Shown here piece by piece: positions 36,964-50,297 of a stretch of DNA of 64,000 nucleotides. A program made the translations under genes and the position numbers. A model generated the notes under the pieces. It was not told the origin of the DNA. It saw only the letters and a program-made list of their open reading frames with translations, and searched no databases. Within the stretch, counting starts at the first letter, position 1. Every line of letters starts with the position of its first letter. The stretch is from Chamaecrista fasciculata (taxonomy: Eukaryota; Streptophyta; Magnoliopsida; Fabales; Fabaceae). The DNA lies in contig QANZ01006149.1 of the NCBI GenBank assembly GCA_003254925.1, positions 124,001-188,000 on the forward strand, given 5' to 3'.

Positions 36964-38587
36964 AAAAGGAAGTCATTATACTAACTCCTTTTCTGGTTTA
37001 GTTAAATTACACTTAACATCGCTTCTGTTTTAGAAGTATTGTTTTGACATTTGATATATCTTGTAAATATATCATCTGCTATTTTTTATATTAGTTTAAG
37101 ATCATAGCTTCCATGTTTTGATAAATAAGTAGTATGCATCACACAAATATAAACATAGGTACGGTTAGTGTATAATGCTTTCATGCTTTTGTAGAGAAAG
37201 TCTGTAAATTTCAATAACAATTAGAGTGGGCATCTCCAAATATATATATATATACACTGTACATAGGTTGCTTTAATCCTGTTATCGTAGTCTTTGGTTA
37301 TTCAATGTTAATAACATCCATGATTAGCCAATAAGAAATGAGCCATGGTTAGTGCTAACATCGCTTCTGAAGATTAAGTCCCCCAGAAAAAAAAAAAAAA
37401 AAAAAAGACCCATGCTCTCAGGATTACAATGTAAAATATGGGTAAGATGGAATGAAAAAACAAATGCTTGGTGCATAGGGTGTAAAATGATGATTGGTGA
37501 TAAAGATAATGATTCCTGTTTGCATTTGGCTGGCGTCTCTCCCAATAAAATACAGGTAATGTTCTGGTCAATAAGTAGTGACCAGAACAAAACTTGTAAA
37601 GTAATGTAAACAGTGATGACTGATGAGAACTAAGTCTTAAGAGCAAAATTGAGCACCTTAGGGCCTGTTTGGCAATGAAGGTAAGAGATTGGAGAGGAAA
37701 GAGAGGTTGAGTCCTTCTACTTTTTTCCTTTGTTTGGGAAGCACCATCTCTTTGACAATATCCCCTCCATTTCTCAACTTCCCAAATAAGAGGAAGAAAT
37801 TCAAATCTTCTCCCCCTATCTCTCCTTCTCCTCTTTAATTCCCAATCTAAATATACCCTTATATTATTAAATGAACCTTATGTGGATTTCCAATCAAAGC
37901 CTAAAAAGCACGATAAGCTATGTACATAGTTAACACAATATACCCTTATATTATCACATAATATACCAAATCTTGCAAGAGCTACTAAAATATGAAAGTA
38001 GGCAGTTCTTATCTTGATGCAAGCCAAACCTGTATTTAGTTCCTAACCTCCTTGTAAATGCATAATAAGCATGAACAAGTTAACAAGCATACCAACATCT
38101 CAACGCCAATACCAAACAATGAGCGGATCCTAGAATGATAATAATCTAAGTTTATGAACTTGCTCTAAATGATAAGTGATTTGGTATTGTTTAGACAAGG
38201 CATTGAGTTTGAGACTTTGTGAATGCAATTATCTCTATTAAAAAACTCTTTTACTATTATCACTTGCACGATACAAATTAAGTTAGGACTAGTTGAGGCG
38301 TAGCCCTAGAATCCAAACTGGTAATGAAAGAAAAGAAATATAATTTTATACATATGTTCATATAAATTAATAATTACAAAAATTTATATCCAATAGTTCT
38401 CATCAACTAATCGTTTTTTCTCCCACAAATTTCATGTATCCCCAATTAAAATGGGTACCAATTTTTAAAAATAAAAAATCTGAGTCCAATAAACTGACAC
38501 TTCAGATTTTATCATGTCCCGTATATGTGCTAAGTGCCAACGTTCACGTTTGGTGGAACAATTTTGACACATAAACTAATGATAATC
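36964..38587. other. Intergenic spacer downstream of F-box/kelch gene
   Basis: 3' UTR of the F-box gene, then AT-rich DNA. There is an A-run at about 37387-37406. At 37659 TTAGGGCCTGTTTGGCAA looks like a PIF/Harbinger-type terminus (with the TTA target), but no matching right end was found. Confidence 0.45.
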
Positions 38588-38931
38588 TAGGAAGCATGGA
38601 CACTTCATTTTAAAGGCGTGTCGCCGTGTCAGACACGTGTCAGTGTCCAACATCCGTACGACACCGACACGACACATATCCATAAATTTTAGAATATAAA
38701 TCAATTTTTTATAACTTTAACATGACAAACAAGAGAATATAATAATGAATATGACATATATTATGAATAAAAGTTGTAATTTTTAAATTTTTCATTAAAA
38801 ACTATGAATATTTAATTATTTATATATATAAATATATGCCGTGTCGTGTTGCGTAATTTTGAGAGTTTAGCGTGTCGCTGTGTCCGTGACCGTGTCGTGT
38901 CCCGTGTCCGTGTCAGTGTCTATGCTTCATA
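38588..38931 (+). mobile_element. MITE copy D (344 bp, Mutator type, GAAGCATGGACAC family)
   Basis: Ends TAGGAAGCATGGACAC and GTGTCTATGCTTCATA. Target duplication AATGATAATC (38578-38587) and GATGATAATA (38932-38941), 8 of 10 identical. Same orientation and identical length as copy C. Confidence 0.87.
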
Positions 38932-41347
38932 GATGATAATAATACTTGTCAAGATCAAGAAATTGGAAGGGAAAATCCAACGAAACTAAGAATGAAGCCA
39001 TTAATAAATTCGAATTGTTGGGACTTCGTTTTCCTGAAAAATCCTAAACTAGGAGAAGAGCTCAACACAATGATAGCAACCAAATGTGTGAGACAAAAAT
39101 CAACCACCCATTTTCCAAATAGCACATCTTAAAATAAGAAATGAAGATATCTTGAATATGGCTTATAATTAATTCTAAGGGGGGAAAAACTTGTAGAATA
39201 AACTGGATAAATGAAATTTTAGTTTAAATGTAATTCTCTTGATTTCCAATACCATATAATTCACTAAATAACCAAAACCAATTAATTAAGCAAGAAGGCG
39301 TGGAACTTGGAAGTGGAACCATTGTATTTGTAGGAAATGCTCAAAGTTTTATTTATTTATTTTCTTTTTTGAAAGAAAATTTAGATGAGTTGGACTCCGG
39401 GAGCTTACCAAGACCAAGGCAAGTCTTCAAGTTCTTTGAGCGCTTATAGAAATATTTAGAGATCGTCTACCAATAAGGTCTTTACATTGGCTTTGAGAAT
39501 TGAATTCACGACTTTGTGGGTTATGAGTCGACTCCTTATCAACTGGGTCAAGTTTTGTTGGTTTATTTATTTGTATGATGAAGTGTCCAAAGGTTAAGAC
39601 CAATGTATATAACTAAAGGGGTGAATAAGATATAGTAAAAAAAAATGTTTATATGACAATTTTTTGTTATAATTGTATATATTTACAAAATTGTAAAATT
39701 CTTCATGTACGGATGGCACGCAATAAGCCAATAACAGTAGTTTTATTCCTGTTTGTTTGACACAAAATATAAATGCTAAGTTTAAATCATTTTTCTATAC
39801 AAGTTCTTGGGCTCTTGGCTTAATTAATTCAATTTAAATTTGTGAAATAAGCGACAATCATATAGTAGTTTCCTGATTTACCTTATCAAAGTTATTTTCT
39901 AGGTTGATTGATTAGATGGTAGATTTTTTCTTTGTATAGTTAAGTATAATAGTCAAATTTTGTTTTACACAAGTGTAAAAAAAAAAAAAAAACAACGCAA
40001 TTTCTTCATAGATAAGCTCTCTATAAACAAGCTTTAATGAATTTAGTGAATCAAGTGATTTAAGATATTCAAGTAAAGTATATTTCAAGGATACATGTTA
40101 TTTAGAGATATTTAATACTCAATAAAAAAAGGTAGGTATAATATTTATTTGTTATTAATGCTTTCAATCATACTATGATAACTAATAGTTTTTACAACTT
40201 ATATAACACTACTAATTGATTTAGGGCCTGTTTGAACTAACTTCGGTTTTTTATAATCTGGATTTACCCATTGGAGGTACGATCAAAGTTGTTATATATT
40301 GTGTGAGATTGAGAATTATTCTTGCATGTTGAAATAAAAAGTCAAATTATATATATATATTTGTATGCTCCCATTACTATCTATATAAAACTTAAAGCTC
40401 TGGCTTGTGGGGATGATATTTAGAACTTAGAAGTGAGTAATAGTTACACCATTTGTGCCATAATGTGAAAATTAAGAAACTTGAACTTGTCTAAAACAAA
40501 AAGGGAAGAATCTTAAAAAAGAATGAGGGTGTAGTACTATTATGATTGGTTGTGGGGATTAGTGAGAAAATATGAAAACAAGGATTTGGTCACAAAGAGA
40601 AAGAGGCATGAATGAATGATATTGATATGTCTTGCAAGATACGCAAAGCTTCATGTCCTACATGTTTTATGGCGGTTATGCTGTATAAGTGCACCAACCA
40701 TTTCACTGTTGCAAAAATCTTCCCTCCTTTATTCATTTATTTTATTAATTATCCTTAATTTCTCATTTTTCCCCCTAGCTAAACTAAAAGCCTTCATTTA
40801 TTACCTAAGCAAACACAAGACAAGAGCTTCTTTTATTAGAATAATAAACAAGATTCATGGTGGTGCCTACTGCCTATGCCTTTTCGTTTTGCTTTTTTTG
40901 TTTTTTCTTTTTTTACAATTTACAACTTGGGGAACTTTTCTAAAAGCAACATGTTTTTTTATTTCTCTAAATAAAACATGAGTCTTTTTTAATTGAATAA
41001 GTTTGTCCTAAATTAGACTAGATATGCATAGAAGTAACTCTAAATTAGAATAAAACTAAAGAAAGTGCACATTTACAGATTTTGTGATGTACATCTATTG
41101 ACAATTATAAAATTGGACTTGGATACTTAAATTTTTTTTTTCGGCCTGAGGATACTTAAAATTGATTGGTAGTCCATTTCATACATTTTAAAGGAAGATA
41201 AAAAGAAATAGAAAGAAAATTTGTTAAGTCATTTACATTTATTATTTTATGAAATTTACACTTTCTTATAACCTCTTATTTATCTCTTTCTATTTTAATT
41301 GTAATATTATAATTACAGTCATTTCTAGAATTTTAATAACATTATTA
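38932..41347. other. AT-rich intergenic region
   Basis: No gene supported. A GGGCCTGTTTGAACTAAC end-like sequence occurs at 40223 without a partner. An ORF of 121 codons at 40616-40981 is low-complexity and hydrophobic and is not believed. Confidence 0.4.
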
Positions 41348-41488
41348 GTGTGTTTGGACATGGTAAAATTAGGAGGAAATTTTTTTTTTGAAGTAATTTT
41401 TTTAAAATATATTAAAATTGTAAAAGAAAGTAATTCAATTATCTCTAAAATTTACTTTTTCTCTTAAATTTACCTTATCCAAACAGAC
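41348..41488. mobile_element. Short fold-back MITE (141 bp)
   Basis: Ends GTGTGTTTGGACATGGTAAA and the inverted counterpart of GTCTGTTTGGATAAGGTAAA, about 28 bp with several mismatches; the interior is AT-rich. No target duplication resolved. Confidence 0.55.
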
Positions 41489-41493
41489 AAGGT

Positions 41494-41842
41494 AAAAACA
41501 TCCATTTCGTCCCCAAACTTTACACTTGTTGTCAATTTCGTCCCCAGTCTTTCACATTTTGGTCAATTTTGTCCTTAGCACTTATTTTAGCCAAATATTA
41601 ACGACAGAATCTATGTGACTAACGATATATAATATAAAATTGATAGAAAAAGAAACTCAAATCCTAACTCAAATTGAAAAACAGGATGCAGTTTGTCATT
41701 AATTTATTAAAAGAAGTTAATTAAAGGATAAAATTGACGAAAACGTGAAAGATTGGGGACAAAATTGACAGCAAAAAAAGATTAGGGATGAAATTGACAG
41801 TTGGTGTAAAGTTTGGGGATAAAAGTTATATGTTTCCTTTTG
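41494..41842. mobile_element. Non-autonomous long-TIR element (MULE-like), same family as 6740-7105
   Basis: The left arm contains TCCCCAAACTTTACAC and TCAATTTCGTCCCC; the right arm contains the complements GTGTAAAGTTTGGGGA and GGGATGAAATTGACA. The interior CCAAATATTAACGACA is shared with the copy at 6740. Confidence 0.65.
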
Positions 41843-42026
41843 CCTCATTTTTAATTGTAATTCAATTGTTTTTCAGTTTTAAACATTTGTTTTTTTTAAG
41901 CAATTTTGTTAAATCTTCAGGCCAAAATTTTTTTTGTTAAATTTCAAATATTATAATATAATAATATTATAATCGACTAACATGATTAGCAATATATTAT
42001 TTCCACACTTCAAACATAAATAATGG

Positions 42027-42773
42027 GCCAAAAGTGTGATTTTGGTTCCTTATCTTTGGAGTAAGTTACAATCTAGCCCTTTATCTTTTTTTTTTTAATG
42101 ATTTTGGTCTTGTATCTTTTCCAGAAGTTTTACTTTTTGGTCTCAAGGACAAAATGTTTCCATATCTCTCATATTCCAAAGTCGATTGCGTCGAGTTTGG
42201 AGCTATACATTACTTTTGATGAGTCATTTTTTTTGTCTAGTTGAAGTCGTCAGCAAACAAGGGTCAAATTGGGCTCCAAAAGTGAGTCACTAGTTTCATA
42301 ATCAAATCAACAAATTTCGCCGATCGACTCGTTTATGAATGAAAACCCTTGAAAAGTAGCCGGCAACGGCGGAGTCGTGAAAGGGGTAGATTCGGAATCA
42401 GAGGTAAGGGAAGGAGTGGGAGAAAGTGCGGTTGATGATGACGGTCGTCATGACAATTTTTTAATGGTGGATGGCTGGATGGATAGGGGAAGAAGATAAG
42501 ATTGTTCAATTTTTTTTAATTTAATTATATTAGCTGATTTGTAAAATAAAATATAAGTAGGATAGATGATTTGGGAGTCAACTCAATATTTAACGGTGAC
42601 ACATCATCACTTAACGGCAACATCATCAAGTTAAGTGACAGTTAATAGCTCATGGACCAAAATGTAGACGGAAGTGTAAAATTAAGGGACTGAGCTATAG
42701 TTTCCCACAATTCAAGGACCATATCGTTGACCCAGTAACAATTTAGGGACCAAAAAGTTAATTTTTTCAAAAG
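42027..42773. mobile_element. Non-autonomous long-TIR element (MULE-like)
   Basis: Left end GGGCCAAAAGTGTGATTTTG and GGTTCCTTATC; right end GGACCATATCG ... TTTAGGGACCAAAAAG. The arms are imperfect inverted repeats; the interior is GC-richer (42300-42480) and non-coding as far as I can see. A related end is found in reverse at 51230-51302. It abuts the start of the SHOU4 duplication. Confidence 0.55.
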
Positions 42774-43004
42774 AAAAAGAAGAGAACTTTGGGGTAATAA
42801 TAATTAAATAGAATTAAAATAAAATAATTATCTTTTCCTCAGTTTGGTGGTTTTTGCCGGACGAGACAACCTACCAGACACCAGTTGTTGCGGCTCTTTG
42901 AAGAGAGAGAAGTTTTTTTTATAGTGCCACACACTCACAACTGCTATTGCTATTGCTAACCAAAATTCAGAATTCAGAGAGAGAGAGAGAAAAAAAATAG
43001 AGAG

Positions 43005-43076
43005 ATGGCGAATGCTATGACGATGGGATCTCAGACTCTTATCACTCATCACCACCACAATCACTACTCTTTTTGA
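43005..43076 (+). CDS. Upstream ORF in 5' leader of SHOU4-like gene A
   Basis: A 23-codon ORF (begins MANAMTMGSQTLIT) in the first, non-coding exon. That exon appears to end at 43106 (CCAG before GTACCC), with a leader intron up to 44224 (TTTGCAG). Copy 2 keeps the ATG and the first part of the peptide. It may modulate translation of the main ORF; this is inferred. Confidence 0.55.
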   Translation: MANAMTMGSQTLITHHHHNHYSF

Positions 43077-44300
43077 CTCACCTGCTTCAATCCTCTTCCT
43101 CTCCAGGTACCCTTCCCTTGCTTTTACTTCTCTTTTACTCCTTCTTTCACAATTTTCCCTCTCCCCATTATTCATAACTAGATCTTTATTATTGCATCCA
43201 TACTCTTCTTCAGCTAGGGATGTGGGTCTCTTTGTTTCTTGATTCCACCTCTAAAATTCTCAAATTTTGTATCTCTACCCATGATTACGTTTCTGATGTG
43301 CAAATTCGTTGCAAGTCGATCTCATTTCAAACATGGGTTATTTATGATTATTCTTTTTTGCTTTTGCCTGTTTTGGTGCTATGTGGCTACTGAAGGTGGA
43401 ATTAGTTCTATTTTTGAACAAGGGGATTTGTCTTTTTCCCCACATTGCAATACAAGAGTTTATCTAACATTGCTCTAAAAATATCTCTAGATCTCGGAGC
43501 ATTCTTACATTTTCGGTTTTTTCTTCCCTGTAGCCCAACTTTAAGAGATCCACGTAGCTTTGGGTCTGAAATCTCTATTTAGGTCAGATCCGTTAATAGC
43601 ATCTTCAGTTTTGTTTATGATGGTTTAGCATCTGCTCATTTTCCATTGTTTTGTGGCAGGGTCTAGTTCTGTTCATAGATACTTTAAAGTTTAAAGTCAT
43701 TTTTTGTAATCATCCAAGGACAGAAAATGGAGACTCTCTCCCATTAGTTTCATATGTTAGTCCTTGTTAAATTATACATTACTCACAGTCTTTTACAGGA
43801 TTTCGTGGCTATTCTTCATTCTCCTTCTTTATTTAGGATTATGCAAACGGAATAATAGAATTTAGTATAGATAACAGATGGCTGTATTACACTGTAATTT
43901 TTTGGAACTTTTTCTTAAGGATTAAGATACTTAACTAGCATAGGTTTGTGCAAAGCTTTGCCCTTTGCTTGCTAATGTTAAATAAATCCCAGTAAATTGA
44001 AATTATTCATATTTCTCTCTCTTTTATAATTTTAATTATTAACTTTTTAATATTACTGACATACTGTTGTTACTTATTGCATGTCTTCTGGTGTCTTAAA
44101 CTTCTGGCAACGTTTAACTTTCTCACTTGACTCTCTCTACCTAGATTTGTTTTGTTTTTTTTTTTTTTATATTCAATTGATCAAATCTTGTTTACATTGT
44201 CTTTGTTCAATTCACTGTTTGCAGTATTTGAATACCACTTCAGCACATTGAATCTGTTTCTTATTGTGGTGTTTCTTCTGGGCTGGATTGAAGAAGCTCG

Positions 44301-47300
44301 ATGGGTTCAAGATTCCCATCTCATCAGCTCAGTAATGGCCTGTATGTATCAGGCCGGCCTGAACAACCGAAAGAAAGGACTCCTACAATGAGCTCAGTTG
44401 CAATGCCCTACACTGGTGGTGACATAAAAAGGTCAGGAGAACTAGGGAAAATGTTTGATATCCCCGCAGATGGTTCTAAATCTAGAAAATCTGGCCCGTT
44501 GAATAGTGCTCCTTCTAGGACTGGATCATTTGCTGGTGCTGCTTCACATTCTGGACCTATCACACCAAATGCAGCAGCTCGTGCAGCTTATGTTACATCA
44601 GGTAATATCTCTGGTGGAGGCATGTCTGCTTCAGCCTCAAAGAAGACCAACTCTGGTCCATTGAATAAACATGGGGAACCAATTAAGAAGTCATCTGGCC
44701 CTCAGCCAGGTGGATATTCTCGCCAAAATTCTGGTCCAATTCCACCAGTTCTTCCTACCACCGGCCTTATTACATCAGGCCCTCTAAATTCATCTGGTGC
44801 TCCAAGGAAGGTATCTGGTCCATTAGAGTCCATGGGATCAATGAAATCACATAGTTCCTCTGTTGCTCACAGTCCAGCTGTGACCACTCTTAGCCTAGAT
44901 GATGAATATTCCTTCAGGAGGAACTTCCCTAAGCCAATTCTGTGGTCTGTTATTCTGATTTTTGTTATGGGATTCATTGCTGGTGGTTTTATAATGGGAG
45001 CTGTCCACAATGCCATCCTTCTCATTGTTGTAGTAATCCTTTTTGCTGCTGTTGCTGCTTTATTCACTTGGAATAGTTGTTGTGGGAGGAAAGCCATTGC
45101 TGGTTTCATTTCTCGTTATCCTGACGCTGAGCTTAGAACTGCTAAGAATGGGCAATTTGTGAAAGTTTCTGGGGTACGTTATCAATTAGTATTGACATGT
45201 ACAATTGAATATGCATAAAGACAAGGGAAAGGCACTAGAAAACACAAACGTCCATGCCCCACCACCCTTTCCCTTGTGGATTCATTTTTTTTTTCATCGG
45301 TTGTTAGTTGGATAAGTGATTTCTATTTAACTGATGCTTTGGTAGTTGTGACTTAAATGGTTGGCTGGTGTCTTTTGTATGTAACTGTATCATTCTGCTG
45401 TTTTATGTTGCTATATATATGCATAAATGAGAAAAATGGACCAACAATTTGTTGTGTGTGCCTTTTGAAGGTGGTTACTTGTGGTAATGTTCCACTTGAA
45501 TCTTCTTTCCGGAAAGTTCCTCGATGTGTCTACACATCGACAAGTTTGTATGAATATCGGGGATGGGATTCAAAAGCAGCCAACCCTAAGCATCGTCGTT
45601 TTACATGGGGTATCAGGTCATCTGAGGTACTTGCAATATTCTGTTGATTTTCCTTTCTTCACAACTTGATTGAGTTTTCAATGTTAGGTTTCTTTCACTA
45701 GTTTGAGCATATAAAGGATAAAAATTAGTTTTTGAGACTTCTCTATATCTTTGGACTTGAAGATCAATTAGATATTGCGCTTTCTCATTGGGTGCATTTG
45801 GCTTATGTGAATATATATATTTTTTTTCCATCTCCTTGTTTTTAAGATCTCTTCTGTCATCTTAGCCTAGTAACCTAACACTCTTCTGTTGTCTTATCCT
45901 AATAATCTTACTTTCTGTGTATTCCTTGCAATCACCACCTTCATTCATTCCTTTTTATACTTAAAAAACCTGTTTCTCAGGTGCCCTTTACTTGCACCTC
46001 CATGAACTGGTGAACCCAACTTCTGCTCCTTGTACACTTTTGTGTGTGTGTGTGTGCATGCACAAATCTTTCCATAATTTAAACTTATTTGCTGGTTCAC
46101 TCATATATTGTAAGCTTAAGGTCTAATTGTAGAGTTCCCCCTTTTCTCATTCTTCTTCCTAAAGCCCAGAGTTTAACTTTTATTAGTTGAATATGGTTTT
46201 TAGGTATTTCTTGCCCTTTTTCTTATTTTTTATTTTTATTGAGTTTAAGTTGGTACTCAACTAACTGTTGATGAGAAAATCAAGAGAACTTCTTTTTGCA
46301 TATCTGATGGTTGCTTCTATTTTATGAAAAAAAATGGAACTGATTTTCTCATTAATGTTTGCCTAGTTGCATTTACTTTTGAAAGAGTAGGATGCATTTT
46401 TGCGGAGATGGATGTTGAAGGCTTTGGGCCACTGAGTTCATAGTTTTTAAAATTTGGTGGCTCATGACTAGAGTAACTGTTGTGAGAGTATGCTGTTACT
46501 ACTTACTATTAGTCTTTTATAAAGTGTATCTTCATGCCTGATGTGATCTAAGTATTCTGTATACAGCTATTTTCTTATGGCAGTCATCCATTTAAACCTA
46601 TTGAACTAATTTCATGTGTGAGCCAGATTCCTTGTATGGAGATGCTACTTGTGCATATGAGGAATTGTGGTCTAATCTATGAGAGAGACTTGAGTTTTTT
46701 TAGTATTTAAATTCTTTTTGATGCAGAGGCACGTGGTGGACTTCTACATTTCTGATTTCCAATCTGGATTGCGAGCATTGGTTAAAACAGGCTATGGTGC
46801 TAGGGTGACTCCTTATGTTGATGATTCTATTGTAATTGATGTCAACCCAGCCAATAAAGACATGTCCCCTGAGTTTCTTCGATGGTTGGGTGAGAGAAAT
46901 CTTTCAAGTGATGATCGTATAATGCGATTGAAAGAAGGGTAAATTACTTCTTCTGGCTTGAGTTGAAATTTTCTTGGTCATCCATTGATAGGAATGGGTA
47001 TATTTATGTTTAATTCCTTTCCAATAGTGTTGGTGAGGTAGGACAAAACATAATTTGTGTCATGCATCATGATAGTTATGACAATAACAGGAAGCCTGTT
47101 ATAATATTTAGACATCAACACTAAATGGGGAAGATATTCTTATTAAAGTTCCCAAAAACTGTTTCTGTAGGTACATCAAAGAAGGCAGCACAGTTAGCGT
47201 AATGGGAGTTGTTCAGAGAAATGATAATGTGCTTATGATCGTCCCTCCACCAGAGCCTTTGGCTACAGGTTGCCAATGGGCTAAATGTATATTTCCCGCT

Positions 47301-47363
47301 AGCCTTGAAGGTATTGTTTTGAGATGTGAAGATACGTCAAAGATTGATGTCATTCCAGTGTAG
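44301..47363 (+). CDS. SHOU4/SHOU4L-like membrane protein, copy A
   Basis: Homologue of Arabidopsis SHOU4 (At1g78880)/SHOU4L (At1g16860), plasma-membrane proteins reported to limit exocytosis of cellulose-synthase complexes. Exons 44301-45173, 45471-45626, 46727-46938, 47171-47363 give 477 residues, near the family length (~470). Residues 1-205 are disordered and Ser/Pro/Gly-rich with seven SGP motifs (64, 84, 118, 132, 144, 159, 172). Two hydrophobic segments follow, about 212-234 (PILWSVILIFVMGFIAGG) and 236-258 (HNAILLIVVVILFAAVAALF). A conserved soluble C-terminal region then includes RYPDAELRTAKNGQFVKVSG, ESSFRKVPRCVYTSTSLYEY, GARVTPYVDDSIVIDVNP and CIFPASLEGIVLRCEDTSKI. Start: MGSRFPSHQLSNGLYVSGRP is the family N-terminus. 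An upstream ORF and a leader intron precede it. It was formerly labelled a ubiquitin-protease-related protein without support. Confidence 0.93.
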
Positions 47364-49058
47364 TTATGCACAGAAAAAACTTCTTGTAAGGTATTATTCT
47401 TCCCCAAAGGAAAAAATCAATGCTCGTTTGAAGCCTGAGTGTGATGATTTTCCACTCTACATCTTTGTTCCACTGTCCACACTAAACTCGTAGCTTGTTG
47501 TATAGCTAATGGTAAATTCTTATTCGTTTATTTTTGCCAAGGATGTGGTTTCATGTAGTTTGACAAGTTGTGTTACTTGCTGTTTTCTTCTGGCAAGGGA
47601 GTCTCTATTATTAGTCATAACCAATGGTTGGCTTTCTTTGCTGCCTGATCTTGCTTTACTCCTTCTCAATGTACTAATGTATCAAAGTGTAAGAGGCATA
47701 CCAAATAATCTTTTTCTTTGTGGGAGTAATCTACCAATCAAATGGACCAAACAATCAGAGTATTCAGTTTACTGTCGGAACTTTGAAGATCATACTTTGT
47801 GATTATTTATCTTAGTCCTCAAGTACAAAAGAAAGTTGCTATTTGTTTCCCATCTTATTTCTTACACACTTTTGCTTAATTCGTATGGAATACGTTTACT
47901 AAATGCTTTACAGAAACGTAATTTTGAGAATTGATATAAATTTTGAAGAGCAAACAAATATAGTTTGATGTTGTTATTAATATAAATGGGTAATGGGTAA
48001 ACTAGAGTATGGAAAGTTGAGGAGGAATGAAGGGTTTGTGAAAGTAGGAAGAAAGAATAGAAGGAATAAAGTAGGAGTTAAATATTGATACAAGTCGGAG
48101 GCATTGAGAGGATGATTATTATATTAATGACGATTCTTGAATCAAGCTGGCATCTTGCGGTATGCACAACTAAAGTATCTAACATAATATATTTTATCAC
48201 ATTTAGGACCAATTTAAACCTTTGACCAAATAACAGTGCATCTATGTTTGATGCCCACTGCGGAGTACATTGATGCGGACTGCGGAGTATGCCAGCCAAA
48301 ATTCAACATAATATCTTTTGTCAAAATTTGAATTTTATTTTGATCTTCAATTTTCTTTTTTAATTTTAGTCTTTAAATATTTTTATTTATTTTACTGTTT
48401 ATCTAATATATAATTTTGTAAACTATTATCTTTGAATTAAACATTTGGTATAGATGATTTTATTTACGTGTGTCTTCATAAGTGAATTAATCAAGATTAA
48501 AAAAATAGTTATAAAGTTATTTTGAATTTGTGATTAAAAATAAAAAAAATATATGTTTTTATCTATCACAAATTATGAAGACACTTATTAAAAAAAAGTC
48601 CTCTATCTCAACTCTCTAAATCAAAGATTAAAAAGAGACAAAATCATGTTTTAGACTTTAGACAAAATGGGACTCCAAAGTGATTTTCCATATTTTATTT
48701 TTCACTTTTTGGTTTCAAAGTCGGATTTAGACACAGGTTGACTTCATTTATTGATGGTCTCAACCAAACAGGAAAAAGACTTGTCAAAAGTAACACATAA
48801 CTTTGAACTCGTCACAATTGAACTTTAAACCACAGGGACCCTTTCTGTAAATTGGTCAAACCACAATGACCTTATGTGTAATTTACCCTTATTTTTATTG
48901 TGAAACAAGTGCCCTATTTTTAGAGCCTAATTTAGTAATTTGACCTTATTTGCTTACAACCCTAACTGAACAAAGAAAGAACTTGTGAAGAATAACTTGT
49001 GGCTCCAAATTCTTTGCGATTGGACTTAAAATGAGATATATGACCACATTCAATCATT
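47364..49058. other. 3' flank of SHOU4-like gene A and spacer
   Basis: 3' UTR and downstream sequence shared with copy 2 up to 48665, after which the copies part. 48666-49058 is unique AT-rich sequence before the fold-back element. No gene seen. Confidence 0.5.
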
Positions 49059-49467
49059 AAAACCAAGGGAGTAAACTCCCATATTGGTCCCCGGATTATT
49101 GGGTCGCTGACAGATTGGTCCCTGATTTATGGAAATTGACAAATAGGTCCTCGAATTTTACTAACGTTAGTCAAATTGGTCCCTGAAGCCGTTAACTGCT
49201 GACGTGGCACGTTAAGTGCCACGGTAGCAGTTGGAAAACTGAAAAAAAAAAAAGCCAACTATGCGTGCCTCATCAGCATTAATAATAAAAAAAAATATTT
49301 CATTCACAATTCAAATAGGTCCTTGAGATATATTTTTATCTCATTGTTCTCAATTTTCCCTCTTTTTCATCATCTTCATTCATTTTAGTCCCAAATCTTC
49401 AAAATAAAATTGTAAAATGTCCCAAAACTCTTCCAAACATTCCAGTTTAGTCCTTAAAAGTATTAAA

Positions 49468-50145
49468 AACCCTAAACCCTAAACCCCAAACCCTAAACCC
49501 TAAATCCTAAAATCCTAAACTCCAAACCCTAAAAGCTAAACCCTAAACCCTAAAACCCTAAAATCCTAAAATTGTAAAGTGTCCCAAAATTCTTCTAAAC
49601 ATTTCAATTTAGTCCTTCAACTCTAAAACCTCAAACCTTAGAACCCCAAATCCCAAACCCAAAACTCTAAAACCCCAAACCCTAAACCCTAAAATCCCAA
49701 ACCCCAAACCCTAAAATCCCAAACCCCAAATCCTAAAACCTTAAACCCTAAATTGTAAAACCCCAAACCTAAAATTCCAAACCCCAAACCCCAAAACCCC
49801 AAACCCTAAAATCCTAAACCCTAAACCCTAAAATCATAAACCCTAAAACCCTAAAATCCTAAAATTGTAAAGTGTCCCAAAATTCTTCCAAAAATTTCAA
49901 TTTAGTCCTTAAACTCTAAAACTCCAAATCTTAGAACTCCAAACCCCAAACCCTAAAACCCCAAACCCCAAACCCTAAACTCTAAAACCCCAACCCCCAA
50001 AATCCCAAACCCAAAACCCTAAAACCCAAAACCCCAAACCTAGATCCTAAAATCCCATACCCCAAACTCTAAAGCCCTAAACCCTAAACCCCCAAACTCT
50101 AAAACCTCAAACCCCAAACACAAACCCTAAACTCTAAAACCTCAA
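49468..50145. repeat. Degenerate telomere-like (CCCTAAA)n array, left arm
   Basis: Runs of CCCTAAA mixed with CCCCAAA, CCTAAAAT and TCCTAAA, interrupted twice by a non-telomeric unit (TGTCCCAAAATTCTTC and following) near 49573 and 49872. The strand reads CCCTAAA, i.e. TTTAGGG on the complement. Confidence 0.9.
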
Positions 50146-50297
50146 ATCATCAGGATTGTGACTGTACATTAAAGTTCAACAATTGTGACGTGCAACTGTA
50201 TTATTCAAATCAGTCCCCGAATTTATCAAAATAGTTCAATATGTTAAAAAAATTGGTCCTCTAATTAAATGAATAGATAATAAATCAAAGAATTTAG

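Larger units (their letters stand above)
42770..48665 (+). repeat. Segmental duplication, copy 1 (SHOU4-like gene A)
   Basis: Collinear with 53732-59299 and then 62898-63365. Spacing is 10,956 bp at exons 1 and 2 and about 10,951 at exons 3 and 4. Introns as well as exons are nearly identical, so the duplication is recent. The segment lacks the 3.6-kb block that copy 2 has at 59300-62897. Confidence 0.9.

Noticed and set aside
37659-37900. Possible PIF/Harbinger MITE starting TTAGGGCCTGTTTGG
   Set aside because: No right terminus or second TTA target found, so not listed as an element.
40616-40981. 121-codon hydrophobic plus-strand frame
   Set aside because: AT-driven Leu/Phe/Ile composition in an AT-rich spacer, with no splice or promoter support.
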